DNA of 31,528 nt from Methanobacteriota archaeon (GCA_016207465.1 JACQPP010000040.1:1-31528); one strand, 5' to 3'. Shown: positions 7,216 to 14,926, numbered from the stretch's first letter. Numbers and translations: made by a program. Notes: a model not told the origin generated them from the letters alone.

Positions 7216-7680
7216 GGCTTCCCAACCCGTTTGATTTTTTCGAAGACCGCTGCTACTGCATCTGATTTTAAGGACCAGACCTCTGGCGTCAGTCTTTCTT
7301 GTGGAATTGAGAAGTGGTTGGAAGCTACGAAGGAGTTCAAGTCATTAAAATCGAACGACTCGACCTTACACGCTTCTATTCGTTTCGGCTGCGCATCTTT
7401 TGCGATTAGCGGAATGCAAACATAAGTATCCTTAGCGTTCTCAAAGACAGAGAGGCCGCCAAAGTCTACGACTCTGAAGATGGCCGCTGACTCCTTTAAA
7501 ACTCGGCGGAGTTCTTCGGCGTAGGTAGTATACATGAGGCTGCTTGAAACAATCATACTGAACAAGCCGCCTTCCTTGAGCAAACGAACTCCTTTCTCGA
7601 GAAAGTAGGCATACAAATCTGCCGTTGCATTGAAGGCTTTGTAATGGGTTCGAAAGTACTCCTTAAAATCGGAAAGTGAT
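6600..7680. other. AT-rich mosaic block within the restriction-modification gene
   Basis: Base composition drops sharply here. For example 6661-6720 has 18 G/C of 60 (30%), while 8041-8100 in the same gene has 44 of 60 (73%). The edges fall next to conserved segments: just after NPPYVRQESL on one side and near YMEKVPIRP on the other. The block covers the end of the methyltransferase domain and the target-recognition region. Confidence 0.85.
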
Positions 7681-9341
7681 TCTTGCCTCACATACGGCGG
7701 GTTCCCAACCACCGCATCGAACCCGCCCCGCTCCAAAATCTCCCCGAACCCCGCCTTGCTCTTCCAGTCGAACGGGTTGATTCTCGCCTTCTCCTCCTCG
7801 GTGAACGTGCGCCCGGGGGTGTCGTAGATGTCGGTCCCGATGAGGCTGTTCCCGCATTTGATGTTCTCCGCGAGCCTCGGGAGGACTTCGCGGCCCCCCG
7901 GGGGGGTGCGTTCGCCTTCGAGGGCCTTGATGTAGAGGCTCATCATGGTGATTTCGACGGCCTGGGGGTCTATGTCCACGCCGTGGATGTTGTTCTTGAG
8001 GATGCGGCCCTTCTCCTCGATGGTGAGGCGCGGAGGGCTCCCGGGGCCGTTGAGGATGAGCCTGCCCGGGGCCTCCTGGGGGTGGGTCTGGTACCATCGG
8101 ATGTGGTGGTTGATGAGTTTTTGGTATGCGCCGAGGAGGAAGGAGCCGGAGCCGCAGGCGGGGTCGAGGATTCGGAGTTTGGAGATTTCGTCGGGGCTTT
8201 TGCCCTCGATGAGTTTGCCGACGGTGTTTTCGACGATGTAGTCCACGATGTATCTGGGGGTGTAGAATACGCCCCCGGCCTTGCGGACCTCGGGCTTCTC
8301 CTCGACCTTGACCCGCTGGGGGGTGAGGCGGATGGTGTTTCCGAGGTATCGCTCGTAGATGGTGCCGAGGAGTTCGACGGGGATGATGCCGAAGTGGTAG
8401 GGGCAGTCGGGCCAGTGGAGGCTCTCGATGATTTTCTGGAGGAGCCCCGAGTCGAACTCGTAGTCCTCGACGGCGTGGGGGGACTTGAATATCTCGCCGT
8501 TGAGTTTGGCGTTGACCCCCTTGAAGAGGGCGTGGAGGGGGCCCGTGATGGATTTCTCGCTGGTGCGGTAGATGTCGGCGACCCGCTTGAGGCGGTCGGG
8601 CTCCAGGACCCCGCGGTCCTCGGCGATGCGGATGAAGACCAGCCGGTCGAGCATCCGCTGGACCACCTCGTTGAGGAGGCGGGGGTTGTTCTGGAAGGCC
8701 TTCGGGTGGTCCCGGTAGAGGCTCTTGGCCAGTTCCTCCCGCCACTTCTGGAGGTCGTCGAGGAATGCCTCGTCCACCTGGTCCCGGGCCTTGGGCTTCG
8801 AGAGGAGGAGGGTGTCGAGGCGGCCCCCGGCGACGGAGTCGCGGGAGAGGTCCCAGAGGTCGTCGAACTTGTCTATGTATTCGTTGCAGGAGAGTTTCCA
8901 CAGCATCCCCTGGCGTGGATTGTTGATGTCGGGCTTTCGGGAGGCGTCGAAGAGGAGGATGTCTTCGAAGTCGGTGAGGACCGCGAAGTAGGTCTCCTTG
9001 CTGCTCCAGGCGTAGGACTTGGCCTTGTGGATGTGCTGGAGGTTGTCCAGGGAGACGTGGGGGGCCTTTGCCTCCACGAAGAATTTGGTCTTTCCCCCGA
9101 TGCGGAATGCGTAGTCGGGCCGCCCCTGGGTCTCGCCCCACTCGACCAGGACCTCCTGGTCCTGGGGGGGGAGCCCCCGGGCGTTGCGGATGTCCCATCC
9201 GAGGGCCTCGAAGAGGGGGCTGATGAACTCCTGTCGGGCTTGCGCCTCGTTATAATTCGGGGACTGATAGTGTCCCTTCCCCTTCTCGAATTTCTCCACC
9301 AGGGCCCGGACCCTCTCCTTCGCCTGCTCTTTGTCCACCAT
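7203..9341 (-). CDS. Type IIG restriction-modification enzyme (Eco57I-like), N-terminal part
   Basis: 712 residues before a stop caused by a frameshift. A PD-(D/E)XK nuclease leads (PDY at 75-77, VEAK at 89-92), followed by a helical connector and an adenine-specific N6-methyltransferase core with SAM motif DPACGSGSF (393-401), GVDIDPQAVEI (454-464) and catalytic NPPY (547-550). Such enzymes cut and methylate DNA with one polypeptide, protecting the cell from foreign DNA. The rest, including the target-recognition domain, lies in another frame at 6341-7215. ATG 9341 is preferred over ATG 9401 because the only TATA-like box (9364-9373) is 28 bp upstream of 9341. It leads a run with MNT, HEPN and DUF2283 genes. 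Confidence 0.87.
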   Translation of the reverse strand: MVDKEQAKERVRALVEKFEKGKGHYQSPNYNEAQARQEFISPLFEALGWDIRNARGLPPQDQEVLVEWGETQGRPDYAFRIGGKTKFFVEAKAPHVSLDNLQHIHKAKSYAWSSKETYFAVLTDFEDILLFDASRKPDINNPRQGMLWKLSCNEYIDKFDDLWDLSRDSVAGGRLDTLLLSKPKARDQVDEAFLDDLQKWREELAKSLYRDHPKAFQNNPRLLNEVVQRMLDRLVFIRIAEDRGVLEPDRLKRVADIYRTSEKSITGPLHALFKGVNAKLNGEIFKSPHAVEDYEFDSGLLQKIIESLHWPDCPYHFGIIPVELLGTIYERYLGNTIRLTPQRVKVEEKPEVRKAGGVFYTPRYIVDYIVENTVGKLIEGKSPDEISKLRILDPACGSGSFLLGAYQKLINHHIRWYQTHPQEAPGRLILNGPGSPPRLTIEEKGRILKNNIHGVDIDPQAVEITMMSLYIKALEGERTPPGGREVLPRLAENIKCGNSLIGTDIYDTPGRTFTEEEKARINPFDWKSKAGFGEILERGGFDAVVGNPPYVRQESLSDFKEYFRTHYKAFNATADLYAYFLEKGVRLLKEGGLFSMIVSSSLMYTTYAEELRRVLKESAAIFRVVDFGGLSVFENAKDTYVCIPLIAKDAQPKRIEACKVESFDFNDLNSFVASNHFSIPQERLTPEVWSLKSDAVAAVFEKIKRVGKPLLY

Positions 9342-9363
9342 ACCCGGGTTCTCCAGAACCCTG

Positions 9364-9373
9364 AAAAGGTAAA
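9364..9373 (-). promoter_or_regulatory. TATA-like box of the restriction-modification cassette
   Basis: TTTACCTTTT on the minus strand, centred 28 bp from ATG 9341. It lies downstream of the longer-frame ATG at 9401, which argues against that start. The 9402-9511 interval contains G-runs and no gene. Confidence 0.5.
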
Positions 9374-9511
9374 CGGTTTCTGGTTGGGCCTCGGCGGCCA
9401 TATGGAATCAAAAAACGATTCCCGGGGGGGTGGAAGAGGGCTCCCCGAGGGCGGGGTGAAAGTATCGGGGTCTCTCGCTTTCCAGAGGAAATGGGGGTCT
9501 GGGGGGGGGGG

Positions 9512-9727
9512 CTACCCGATGATAAATATGACCGCTTCTTCCACCACGCTCTCCCCCTCTTTGATGCGGACCTCTTTGACGGTTCCCGTGCAAGGGGACT
9601 CCACGGGTATCTCCATTTTCATGGATTCGAGGATGGTGAGCACATCCCCGGTTTTGACTTGGGCTCCGACTTGGACCTGGATTTTCCAGACGTTGGCGGT
9701 GATGGGGGATTTGACCTCGGTGGCCAT
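9512..9727 (-). CDS. Biotin carboxyl carrier protein
   Basis: 71 residues, a minimal biotinyl domain. The biotinylation motif ESMKMEIP places the modified lysine at residue 37, flanked by the paired beta-hairpin halves (SPITANVWKIQVQVGAQVKTGDVL and SPCTGTVKEVRIKEGESV). It shuttles carboxybiotin between carboxylase and carboxyltransferase. Those partners are on the same strand at 2399-5321, separated from it by the restriction-modification/MNT/HEPN cassette. The start ATG 9727 is 51 bp downstream of a small unknown gene. A lipoyl domain is excluded by the EsMKME context, which is typical of biotin. Confidence 0.92.
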   Translation of the reverse strand: MATEVKSPITANVWKIQVQVGAQVKTGDVLTILESMKMEIPVESPCTGTVKEVRIKEGESVVEEAVIFIIG

Positions 9728-9778
9728 GGGCTACCGGTGGGGGTCGTGCTGGTCCCTTATGAATCTTCCCCAGCGCGG

Positions 9779-10021
9779 CTATGGGAGTCTGCCGGTGACC
9801 TCGTGGTAGTCGCGGGCGAATTCGATGGCTTCCATGAGGCTGCTGGCGCGGCCGGAGTTGAGGACGCGGAGGAGGCATTTGCGGACGCGGCGGGAGACGA
9901 TGCGGGGGAAGCCGTCCACGACGACGACGGGTTTCCGCTGGGAGAGCCAGCGCATGGCTTTCCGTCCATCGAGGTCGCCTTCGAGCCTGTTTTTCCTCCA
10001 TCCCCTCTGGAGGAGTCCCAT
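9779..10021 (-). CDS. Small protein of unknown function upstream of the biotin carrier
   Basis: 80 residues, basic at the N-terminus, with KPVVVVDGFPRIVSRRVRKCLLRVL followed by a helical stretch SLMEAIEFARDYHEVTGRLP. I do not recognise a family. The GC-rich third-position codon pattern and the placement between a promoter-like region and the biotin carrier gene support it as a real gene. Same strand and close spacing suggest co-transcription with the biotin carrier. Confidence 0.5.
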   Translation of the reverse strand: MGLLQRGWRKNRLEGDLDGRKAMRWLSQRKPVVVVDGFPRIVSRRVRKCLLRVLNSGRASSLMEAIEFARDYHEVTGRLP

Positions 10022-10040
10022 GTGGGATTGTGAGTTATGG

Positions 10041-10080
10041 CGGGGGGTGGGTAATAAAGACTGGGGGTGGGGTAATAAAT
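10041..10080 (-). promoter_or_regulatory. Tandem TATA-like repeats
   Basis: The unit GGGTGGGTAATAAA (with one extra G in the second copy) appears twice in tandem. On the minus strand this gives two TTTATTACC boxes, centred near 10055 and 10076. The nearer one is about 34 bp from ATG 10021, slightly far for a leaderless start. The boxes separate the 80-residue gene and biotin carrier from the upstream sucCD operon. Confidence 0.45.
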
Positions 10081-10099
10081 GGGGGGACCCGTCGGGGGT

Positions 10100-11107
10100 C
10101 TATGCGCGGATTTTCACCCGGGGCTCGGGTCTGCGGCGGGTGAGTTCGAGGGCGGCGGTTCCCTCGGCCTTGTATTGCTTCCAGAGGCTCCAGGAGGTGT
10201 TCTGCCTCTGGTAGACTTTGAGGGTCATGTCGGCGAGTTTGGTGTTGCAGCAGTAGAGGTCGGTCTGGTCGGGGTCCTTGTAGTGGAGGCAGACCATCTG
10301 TTCTGGGCGGGCGTCTATTTCTCCCTCGATGCGGAGGTCTTGGGTCTGGCCGACGAAGCACCATTGGCCGAGGCTGTATTCGCTCTTGGTCTCCCGGAGG
10401 TCGCGGAGGCGGTTGAGGAGGATGTCCTGGCCCTCGACGCGGGCGTAGAGGATGGTGAGCTGGGGGCGGGAGGGCTTGCGGGGCATGGCGGTGAATCCGT
10501 CGAAGACCACCCCGGGGGCATCGGTGAATGCGTTGCAGTGGGCCCACACCCAGCCCCCGGCGTGGCGGGAGCCCCAGTGGTGGGTCTCCTGGCCGGGGGC
10601 CTCCTGGAACTGGAGGGTGCGGCCGTTGACCTCCAGGCGGCCGGTGGCGCGGATGTCTTCGCCGGGGGAGGTGACCTTGGTGGGGACGAGGCGGGTCTTG
10701 TACATCCAGCCGTAGGGGAGGTGGCGGAGGGGGGCCGGGTTGGGCTTCCAGGAGAGGTCCCAGGAGATGGTGCCCTCGGGGCCGGTGATTTTGCCGGTGG
10801 CATGGCTGTGGGTGAGTTCGGAGTCGCCCACCTTGAACCGGAACCGGTCGCGGCCCAGTGTGGCCTGGGAGGCGGGGTAGGTCTGCTTGGCCACGGTGGT
10901 CTTGGTCCCGCGTTCCTCGAAGGCGATGGCCCACACCTCGGCCACGGGCTCCCCCTTGCCTGCCTGGGGGCTGAGGAGGGTGTAGCGGAGCCAGGCGGCC
11001 GCCTGCTTGTCGGGCTGGTTGAATTTGAGGTAGTAGACCTCGTAGTGGCCGGGGCGGCGGCCGTTCCAGCGGGTGAGGTTGTCCCGCTCGGAGGGGGAGA
11101 GGGCCAT
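10100..11107 (-). CDS. CrtC/AttH-like (lipocalin-type) protein
   Basis: 335 residues without signal peptide or membrane segment. Features such as GHYEVYYLKFNQP near the N-terminus, the central HHWGSRHAGGWVWAHCNAF and many short beta-strands resemble the CrtC/AttH two-lipocalin family (carotenoid hydratase-like and related proteins). The match is by pattern only, and a tocopherol-cyclase-like protein is the alternative. It begins 6 bp after sucD ends, so it is probably co-transcribed with sucCD. Substrate unknown. Confidence 0.5.
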   Translation of the reverse strand: MALSPSERDNLTRWNGRRPGHYEVYYLKFNQPDKQAAAWLRYTLLSPQAGKGEPVAEVWAIAFEERGTKTTVAKQTYPASQATLGRDRFRFKVGDSELTHSHATGKITGPEGTISWDLSWKPNPAPLRHLPYGWMYKTRLVPTKVTSPGEDIRATGRLEVNGRTLQFQEAPGQETHHWGSRHAGGWVWAHCNAFTDAPGVVFDGFTAMPRKPSRPQLTILYARVEGQDILLNRLRDLRETKSEYSLGQWCFVGQTQDLRIEGEIDARPEQMVCLHYKDPDQTDLYCCNTKLADMTLKVYQRQNTSWSLWKQYKAEGTAALELTRRRPEPRVKIRA

Positions 11108-11113
11108 GGGGGG

Positions 11114-11980
11114 TCAGGCTCCGAGGGCCGCCTTCACCAGGTGGGCCACTTCGACTGGCGTCTTGGCAATCTTGACTCCCACTTTTTCGAGGGCCGCTAT
11201 CTTGTGGTCGGCCCCTCCGGTGCCGCTGACGATGGCTCCGGCGTGGCCCATCTTCTTGCCCGGGGGGGCGGTGCGGCCGGCGATGTAGGCCACGATGGGC
11301 TTGGGGTAGCGCTTGAGGTAGGCGGCGGCGTTCTCCTCGGCGCGCCCGCCGATTTCGCCGATGAGGACCACGGCCTGGGTGTCGGGGTCGCGGTAGAACA
11401 TCTTGAGGAGGGTGACGTAGTCGAGGCCCACGGCGGGGTCTCCGCCGATGCCGATGCAGGTGGATTGGCCGATGCCGTTGTTGGTGAGGTCGGCGGAGAC
11501 CTCGTAGGTGAGGGTGCCGCTGCGGGATATCATGCCGACGGGGCCGGGGCGGAAGATGTGGTTGGGCATGATGCCCATCTTGGCCTGGCCCGAGGTGATG
11601 AGGCCGGGGGTGTTGGGGCCCACCACATGAATCTCTTTGGATTCGGCCACGCGGAGGGCGGCGAGGGTGTCGTGGACAGGGACCCCCTCGGTGATGACCA
11701 CCACGGGGTCGAGGCCGCTGTGGAAGGCCTCCAGCATGGCGTCCTTCGCGTAGGGGGCGGGGACGAAGATGATGGAGGCGGTGGCCTCGGTGGCCTCCGC
11801 GGCCTCCTCCACGGTGTCGAACACGGGGACCCCCTCGATGGTCTCCCCGGCCTTGCCCGGGGTGACTCCGGCGACCACCTTGGTGCCGTATTCCTTCATG
11901 CGGGCGGTGTGGAATCGCCCCTGGGCCCCGGTGATGCCCTGGACCACCACCCGGGTCCGGTTGTCGAGGAGGATGGCCAT
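11114..11980 (-). CDS. sucD: Succinyl-CoA synthetase (succinate-CoA ligase) alpha subunit
   Basis: 288 residues. The CoA-binding Rossmann region is at the start (VVVQGITGAQGRFH, 11-24), GPNTPGL follows at 121-127, and the phosphohistidine loop KKMGHAGAIVSGTGG gives His246. With SucC it interconverts succinyl-CoA plus ADP/GDP plus phosphate with succinate, CoA and ATP/GTP. Its ATG overlaps the sucC stop by one base (TGATG), indicating translational coupling. It would be the exit step of a propionyl-CoA route together with the carboxylase and epimerase in this window, or part of the TCA cycle. Confidence 0.96.
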   Translation of the reverse strand: MAILLDNRTRVVVQGITGAQGRFHTARMKEYGTKVVAGVTPGKAGETIEGVPVFDTVEEAAEATEATASIIFVPAPYAKDAMLEAFHSGLDPVVVITEGVPVHDTLAALRVAESKEIHVVGPNTPGLITSGQAKMGIMPNHIFRPGPVGMISRSGTLTYEVSADLTNNGIGQSTCIGIGGDPAVGLDYVTLLKMFYRDPDTQAVVLIGEIGGRAEENAAAYLKRYPKPIVAYIAGRTAPPGKKMGHAGAIVSGTGGADHKIAALEKVGVKIAKTPVEVAHLVKAALGA

Positions 11981-13074
11981 CACGCGCCTCCCTTGGGCAG
12001 CAGGGAGACGGCCCGCTGGGCGGCCTCTTCCATGGAGGAGAGGGCGGCGATGGAGGCGGCTTCGAGGACGCGGCGTCCCTCGGCCTCGTTGGTGCCAATC
12101 ATGCGGACCACGGTGGGGACCCGGATGGTGTCGCGGATGGAGACCATGCCCCGGGCCACCTCGTCGCAGCGGGTGATGCCCGCCATGATGTTCACCAGCA
12201 GGACCTTCACCTTGGGGTTGGAGAGGACGAGTTCCATGGCCCGGGCGGTGGTGTCGGCCCCGGTTCCCCCGCCGAGGTCGCAGAAGTTGGCGGGCTTCCC
12301 CCCGAAGTGGGCCACCACGTCGAGGGTGGACATGACCAGCCCCGCGCCGTTGCCCACGATGCCGATGTCCCCCTCCAGTTCCACGTAGTTGACGCCGAGT
12401 TCGCGGGCCCTCCGCTCCAGGGGGGTGAGGAGTTCCTCGGGGGGCTTCAGCTCCTTGTGGCGGAAGAGGGCGTTGTCGTCCACCGTCACCTTGGCGTCGA
12501 GGGCCACCAGCCGCCCCTCGACGATGGCGAGGGGGTTGATTTCCACCAGCTCGGCGTCCATGGAGGAGAACAGGGAATACATGGAGCGGAGGATGGCCCC
12601 CAGCTGGGTCCCCGGCTCCCCGGGGAGCTTCATCCATTTGGCCACGGCGCGGGAGTCGAATGGCTGGAGCCCGACGAGGGGGTCGAAGGGGCGCTTCAGG
12701 ATGCGGCGGCTCTTCTCCACCTCGATGCCCCCCTCCAGCCCGGCGAGGATGATGGGGGTCCGGTTGTCGCGGTCAATGGTGATGGAGAGGTAGAGTTCCT
12801 TCTCGATGACCATCTTCTCCTCCACCAGCAGCCGCCCGCACTTCGGGAGCAGTTCGGCTGCCACCCGCTCGGCCTCCTCGGGGCTGGCCACCGGCCGGAT
12901 GAGCCCCGCCTTCCCCCGCCCGCCGCTGAGCACCTGGGCCTTCAGGACGCCGGAGCCCCCCAGCTCGCGGGTCCACTGGGCGGCCTCCGCCGGGGTCGAG
13001 GCCAGGTGGCCCCGGGGCACCGGGACCCCCGCGCGGGCGAGGAGTTCCTTGCCCTGGTACTCGTACATCTTCAT
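11980..13074 (-). CDS. sucC: Succinyl-CoA synthetase (succinate-CoA ligase) beta subunit
   Basis: 364 residues. An ATP-grasp domain begins MKMYEYQGKELLARAGVPVP, with SGGRGKAGLI and ELYLSITIDR typical of the beta subunit, AELVEINPL for metal binding, and the C-terminal flavodoxin-like domain (GNGAGLVMSTLDVV, NIMAGITRCDEVA). It supplies the nucleotide-binding half of the enzyme. The start ATG 13074 is about 42 bp from the TATA box, giving a short leader of roughly 12 bases with GAGG ahead of the ATG. The promoter contains a palindrome (13077-13113) related to those at the biotin carboxylase and archease genes, but here the start codon lies outside it. Nucleotide preference is not evident. Confidence 0.96.
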   Translation of the reverse strand: MKMYEYQGKELLARAGVPVPRGHLASTPAEAAQWTRELGGSGVLKAQVLSGGRGKAGLIRPVASPEEAERVAAELLPKCGRLLVEEKMVIEKELYLSITIDRDNRTPIILAGLEGGIEVEKSRRILKRPFDPLVGLQPFDSRAVAKWMKLPGEPGTQLGAILRSMYSLFSSMDAELVEINPLAIVEGRLVALDAKVTVDDNALFRHKELKPPEELLTPLERRARELGVNYVELEGDIGIVGNGAGLVMSTLDVVAHFGGKPANFCDLGGGTGADTTARAMELVLSNPKVKVLLVNIMAGITRCDEVARGMVSIRDTIRVPTVVRMIGTNEAEGRRVLEAASIAALSSMEEAAQRAVSLLPKGGA

Positions 13075-13076
13075 CT

Positions 13077-13113
13077 CTCTTTTCCTCGCTCGCTCCGCTC
13101 GCGGGGAAAAAAG
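13077..13113 (-). repeat. 37-bp promoter palindrome, copy 2 (sucC)
   Basis: Arms at 13077-13089 and 13101-13113 pair at 11 of 13 positions. The 11-base loop on the sense strand is GAGCGGAGCGA, the same as the other copies except for the N of the GNA triloop (G here). The TATA box abuts the right arm. This copy has GAG where the others have the GTG start codon. Confidence 0.85.
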
Positions 13114-13120
13114 ATAAAGG
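13113..13120 (-). promoter_or_regulatory. TATA box of sucCD
   Basis: CCTTTATC on the minus strand, followed by a T-run. Predicted transcription start near 13087, with a leader of about 12 bases to ATG 13074. Confidence 0.7.
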
Positions 13121-13182
13121 TTGTGCAGGGACCCTGCGAGAAAGTTTTTCCGGTGGCGGTTGCTCTGTCCCCTGGGTTGCCT

Positions 13183-13494
13183 ATGGGAGAAGAGCCGGGA
13201 TGGTCCGTCTGCCCCCAGTGCCAGGCGAGGGTCAAGCAGGCGAACCTGGAGCGCCACTTCACCGCCAAGCACCCGGGGGTCCAGATGCCCCGGGACCTCG
13301 CGGGCGGGGGGCGCCGCGGGTGGCTGGTGGCCATCATGTTTCCCCTCCTCTACTCCCTCCTCTGTCTGGTCCTGGTGCTCCTCCTCACCGTCGTCTTCCT
13401 GCTCCCCAAGGGGGGGCTCCAGGTGGGGGACCTCTTCTGGATTACGGCGCTGTTCGCCCTGGTGGTGGGAGTGGGGCTCTCGGCGGGGAAGTAG
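13183..13494 (+). CDS. Zinc-finger protein with two membrane segments
   Basis: 103 residues. An N-terminal C2H2-like finger (Cys10, Cys13, His25, His30; CPQC...RHFTAKH) is followed by a Gly/Arg linker and two hydrophobic helices (about 47-74 and 83-100). This makes a small membrane-anchored zinc-finger protein with the finger probably cytoplasmic. It ends 7 bp before the GH51 gene, suggesting an operon. No named family recognised; function unknown. It is divergent from sucC across a 108-bp gap. Confidence 0.7.
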   Translation: MGEEPGWSVCPQCQARVKQANLERHFTAKHPGVQMPRDLAGGGRRGWLVAIMFPLLYSLLCLVLVLLLTVVFLLPKGGLQVGDLFWITALFALVVGVGLSAGK

Positions 13495-13501
13495 CGCGGC
13501 G

Positions 13502-14926
13502 ATGATGGCCCGCATCCGGGTGGACCCCGCGCGCCCCACCGGGGCGGTGGACCCCCGCATCTACGGCCAGTTCATCGAGCACATTGACCACTGCATCTAC
13601 GGGGGCATCCTCGACTCCCATTTCCGCCCCCGGAGGGAGGTGTTGGACCGCATCCGGGCCCTCCGGCCCCCGGTGGTCCGCTGGCCGGGGGGTCTCTTCG
13701 CCGACGGCTACCACTGGGAGGACGGCATCGGGCCCCCCGACAGGCGGCCCGTGCGGGGGAATTACTGGTCCCGCCTCGGGCGGAGGCTCGGCCCCCAGGA
13801 GTCCAACCGGTTCGGCACCGACGAGTTCCTCGACTTCTGCCGGGAGGTGGAAACCCGGCCCTACATCAACGTCAACGTGGGCTCCGGCACACCGGGGGAG
13901 GCGGCCCGCTGGGTGGACTACACCCGCCGCCACTCCCCCCATGTGCCCCTGTGGGGCATCGGGAACGAGCTCCACGCGTGGTGGGCCATCGGCCACACCA
14001 CCCCCCAGACATATGCCCGGCGCTACCTGGAGTTCTCCCGGGCCATGCGGGAGGTGGACCCCGGCATCGAGCTGGTGGCCGTGGGGGCCGACCCCCGGGG
14101 GTGGCCCCGGTGGAACCCCGGGGTCCTCCAGGCGGCGGGAAGGGAGAAGATGGAGCACCTCTCGGTCCACTTCTACCTCCCCACCGACTATGACCCCCTC
14201 TGGAGCCTCCTGGGCCATCCCCGCCGCGACCCGGGGGCCTTCCGGGCCCTCGTGGCCGCCCCCCTGCTGGTGGAGGAGAGGCTCCGGGCCTGCATCCAGA
14301 CCCTTGATTCCTGCGGCTCCCCCGCGCGGCTCGCCGTGGACGAGTGGAACGTCCTCTGGTCCGTGCGCGACCACTGGAGATGGGACTGGACCCTCCAGGA
14401 AGCCATATTCGCCGCGGGGTTCTTCCATGTGCTCCACCGCCTCGGCTCCCGCGTCTCGATGGCGAACTACGCCCAACTGGTGAACCTCCTCGGCCTCCTC
14501 CGGGCCACCGACCAGGGGGTGGTCCCCAGCCCCGTTTACTCCATCTTCCTCCTCTACCGCGACGGCGAAGGGGAGGCCCTGGCCACCGGGGTGGAGTGCG
14601 CCCGCTACCCGGCCCCCCGCCTCGAGGGGCTCCGCCCCCGCGGAGAGGTCCCCCTCCTCGACGCCTCCGCCATCCGCAACCGGGACACACTGCATCTCTT
14701 CGTCATCAACCGCCACCCCACCCGGGGCCAGGAGGCCGAGATAGACCTGGGGTCCTGGGAGTCCTCCCACGCCGAGGCCCGGGAGGTCGCCGGGGAGCCC
14801 TGGGCCCGCAACACCCCGGAGGAGCCCGAGAGGGTCCGGGTGGAGGAGAAAGAGCCCCCGGAGGGCGCAAAGTTCAGCCGCACGTTCCCCCCGGCGTCGG
14901 TGACGCGGCTCGACTTCGTCCGGTGA
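13502..14926 (+). CDS. GH51 family glycosidase (alpha-L-arabinofuranosidase-like)
   Basis: 474 residues, no signal peptide, so cytoplasmic. The N-terminus VDPRIYGQFIEHIDHCIYGGI is the GH51 signature. The acid/base glutamate is in WGIGNELHAWW (Glu156) and the nucleophile in AVDEWNVLW (Glu281), on a TIM barrel, with a C-terminal beta domain (about 380-474). GH51 enzymes hydrolyse arabinofuranosides or beta-glucans; WAIGHTTPQTYARRYLEFSRAM and the rest do not settle the substrate. The start could be ATG 13502 or 13505. An in-frame extension upstream is a chance product of high GC. Convergent with the aminotransferase gene 46 bp away. Confidence 0.9.
   Translation: MMARIRVDPARPTGAVDPRIYGQFIEHIDHCIYGGILDSHFRPRREVLDRIRALRPPVVRWPGGLFADGYHWEDGIGPPDRRPVRGNYWSRLGRRLGPQESNRFGTDEFLDFCREVETRPYINVNVGSGTPGEAARWVDYTRRHSPHVPLWGIGNELHAWWAIGHTTPQTYARRYLEFSRAMREVDPGIELVAVGADPRGWPRWNPGVLQAAGREKMEHLSVHFYLPTDYDPLWSLLGHPRRDPGAFRALVAAPLLVEERLRACIQTLDSCGSPARLAVDEWNVLWSVRDHWRWDWTLQEAIFAAGFFHVLHRLGSRVSMANYAQLVNLLGLLRATDQGVVPSPVYSIFLLYRDGEGEALATGVECARYPAPRLEGLRPRGEVPLLDASAIRNRDTLHLFVINRHPTRGQEAEIDLGSWESSHAEAREVAGEPWARNTPEEPERVRVEEKEPPEGAKFSRTFPPASVTRLDFVR

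Noticed and set aside
9342..9401. Twenty extra residues at the start of the restriction-modification protein (ATG 9401)
   Set aside because: The TATA-like box at 9364-9373 lies within this stretch and points to ATG 9341.
13121..13501. GH51 frame extended by about 127 residues upstream
   Set aside because: It overlaps the zinc-finger membrane gene in another frame and looks like Ser/Arg/Pro-rich noise; GH51 proteins start near the IYGQF segment.
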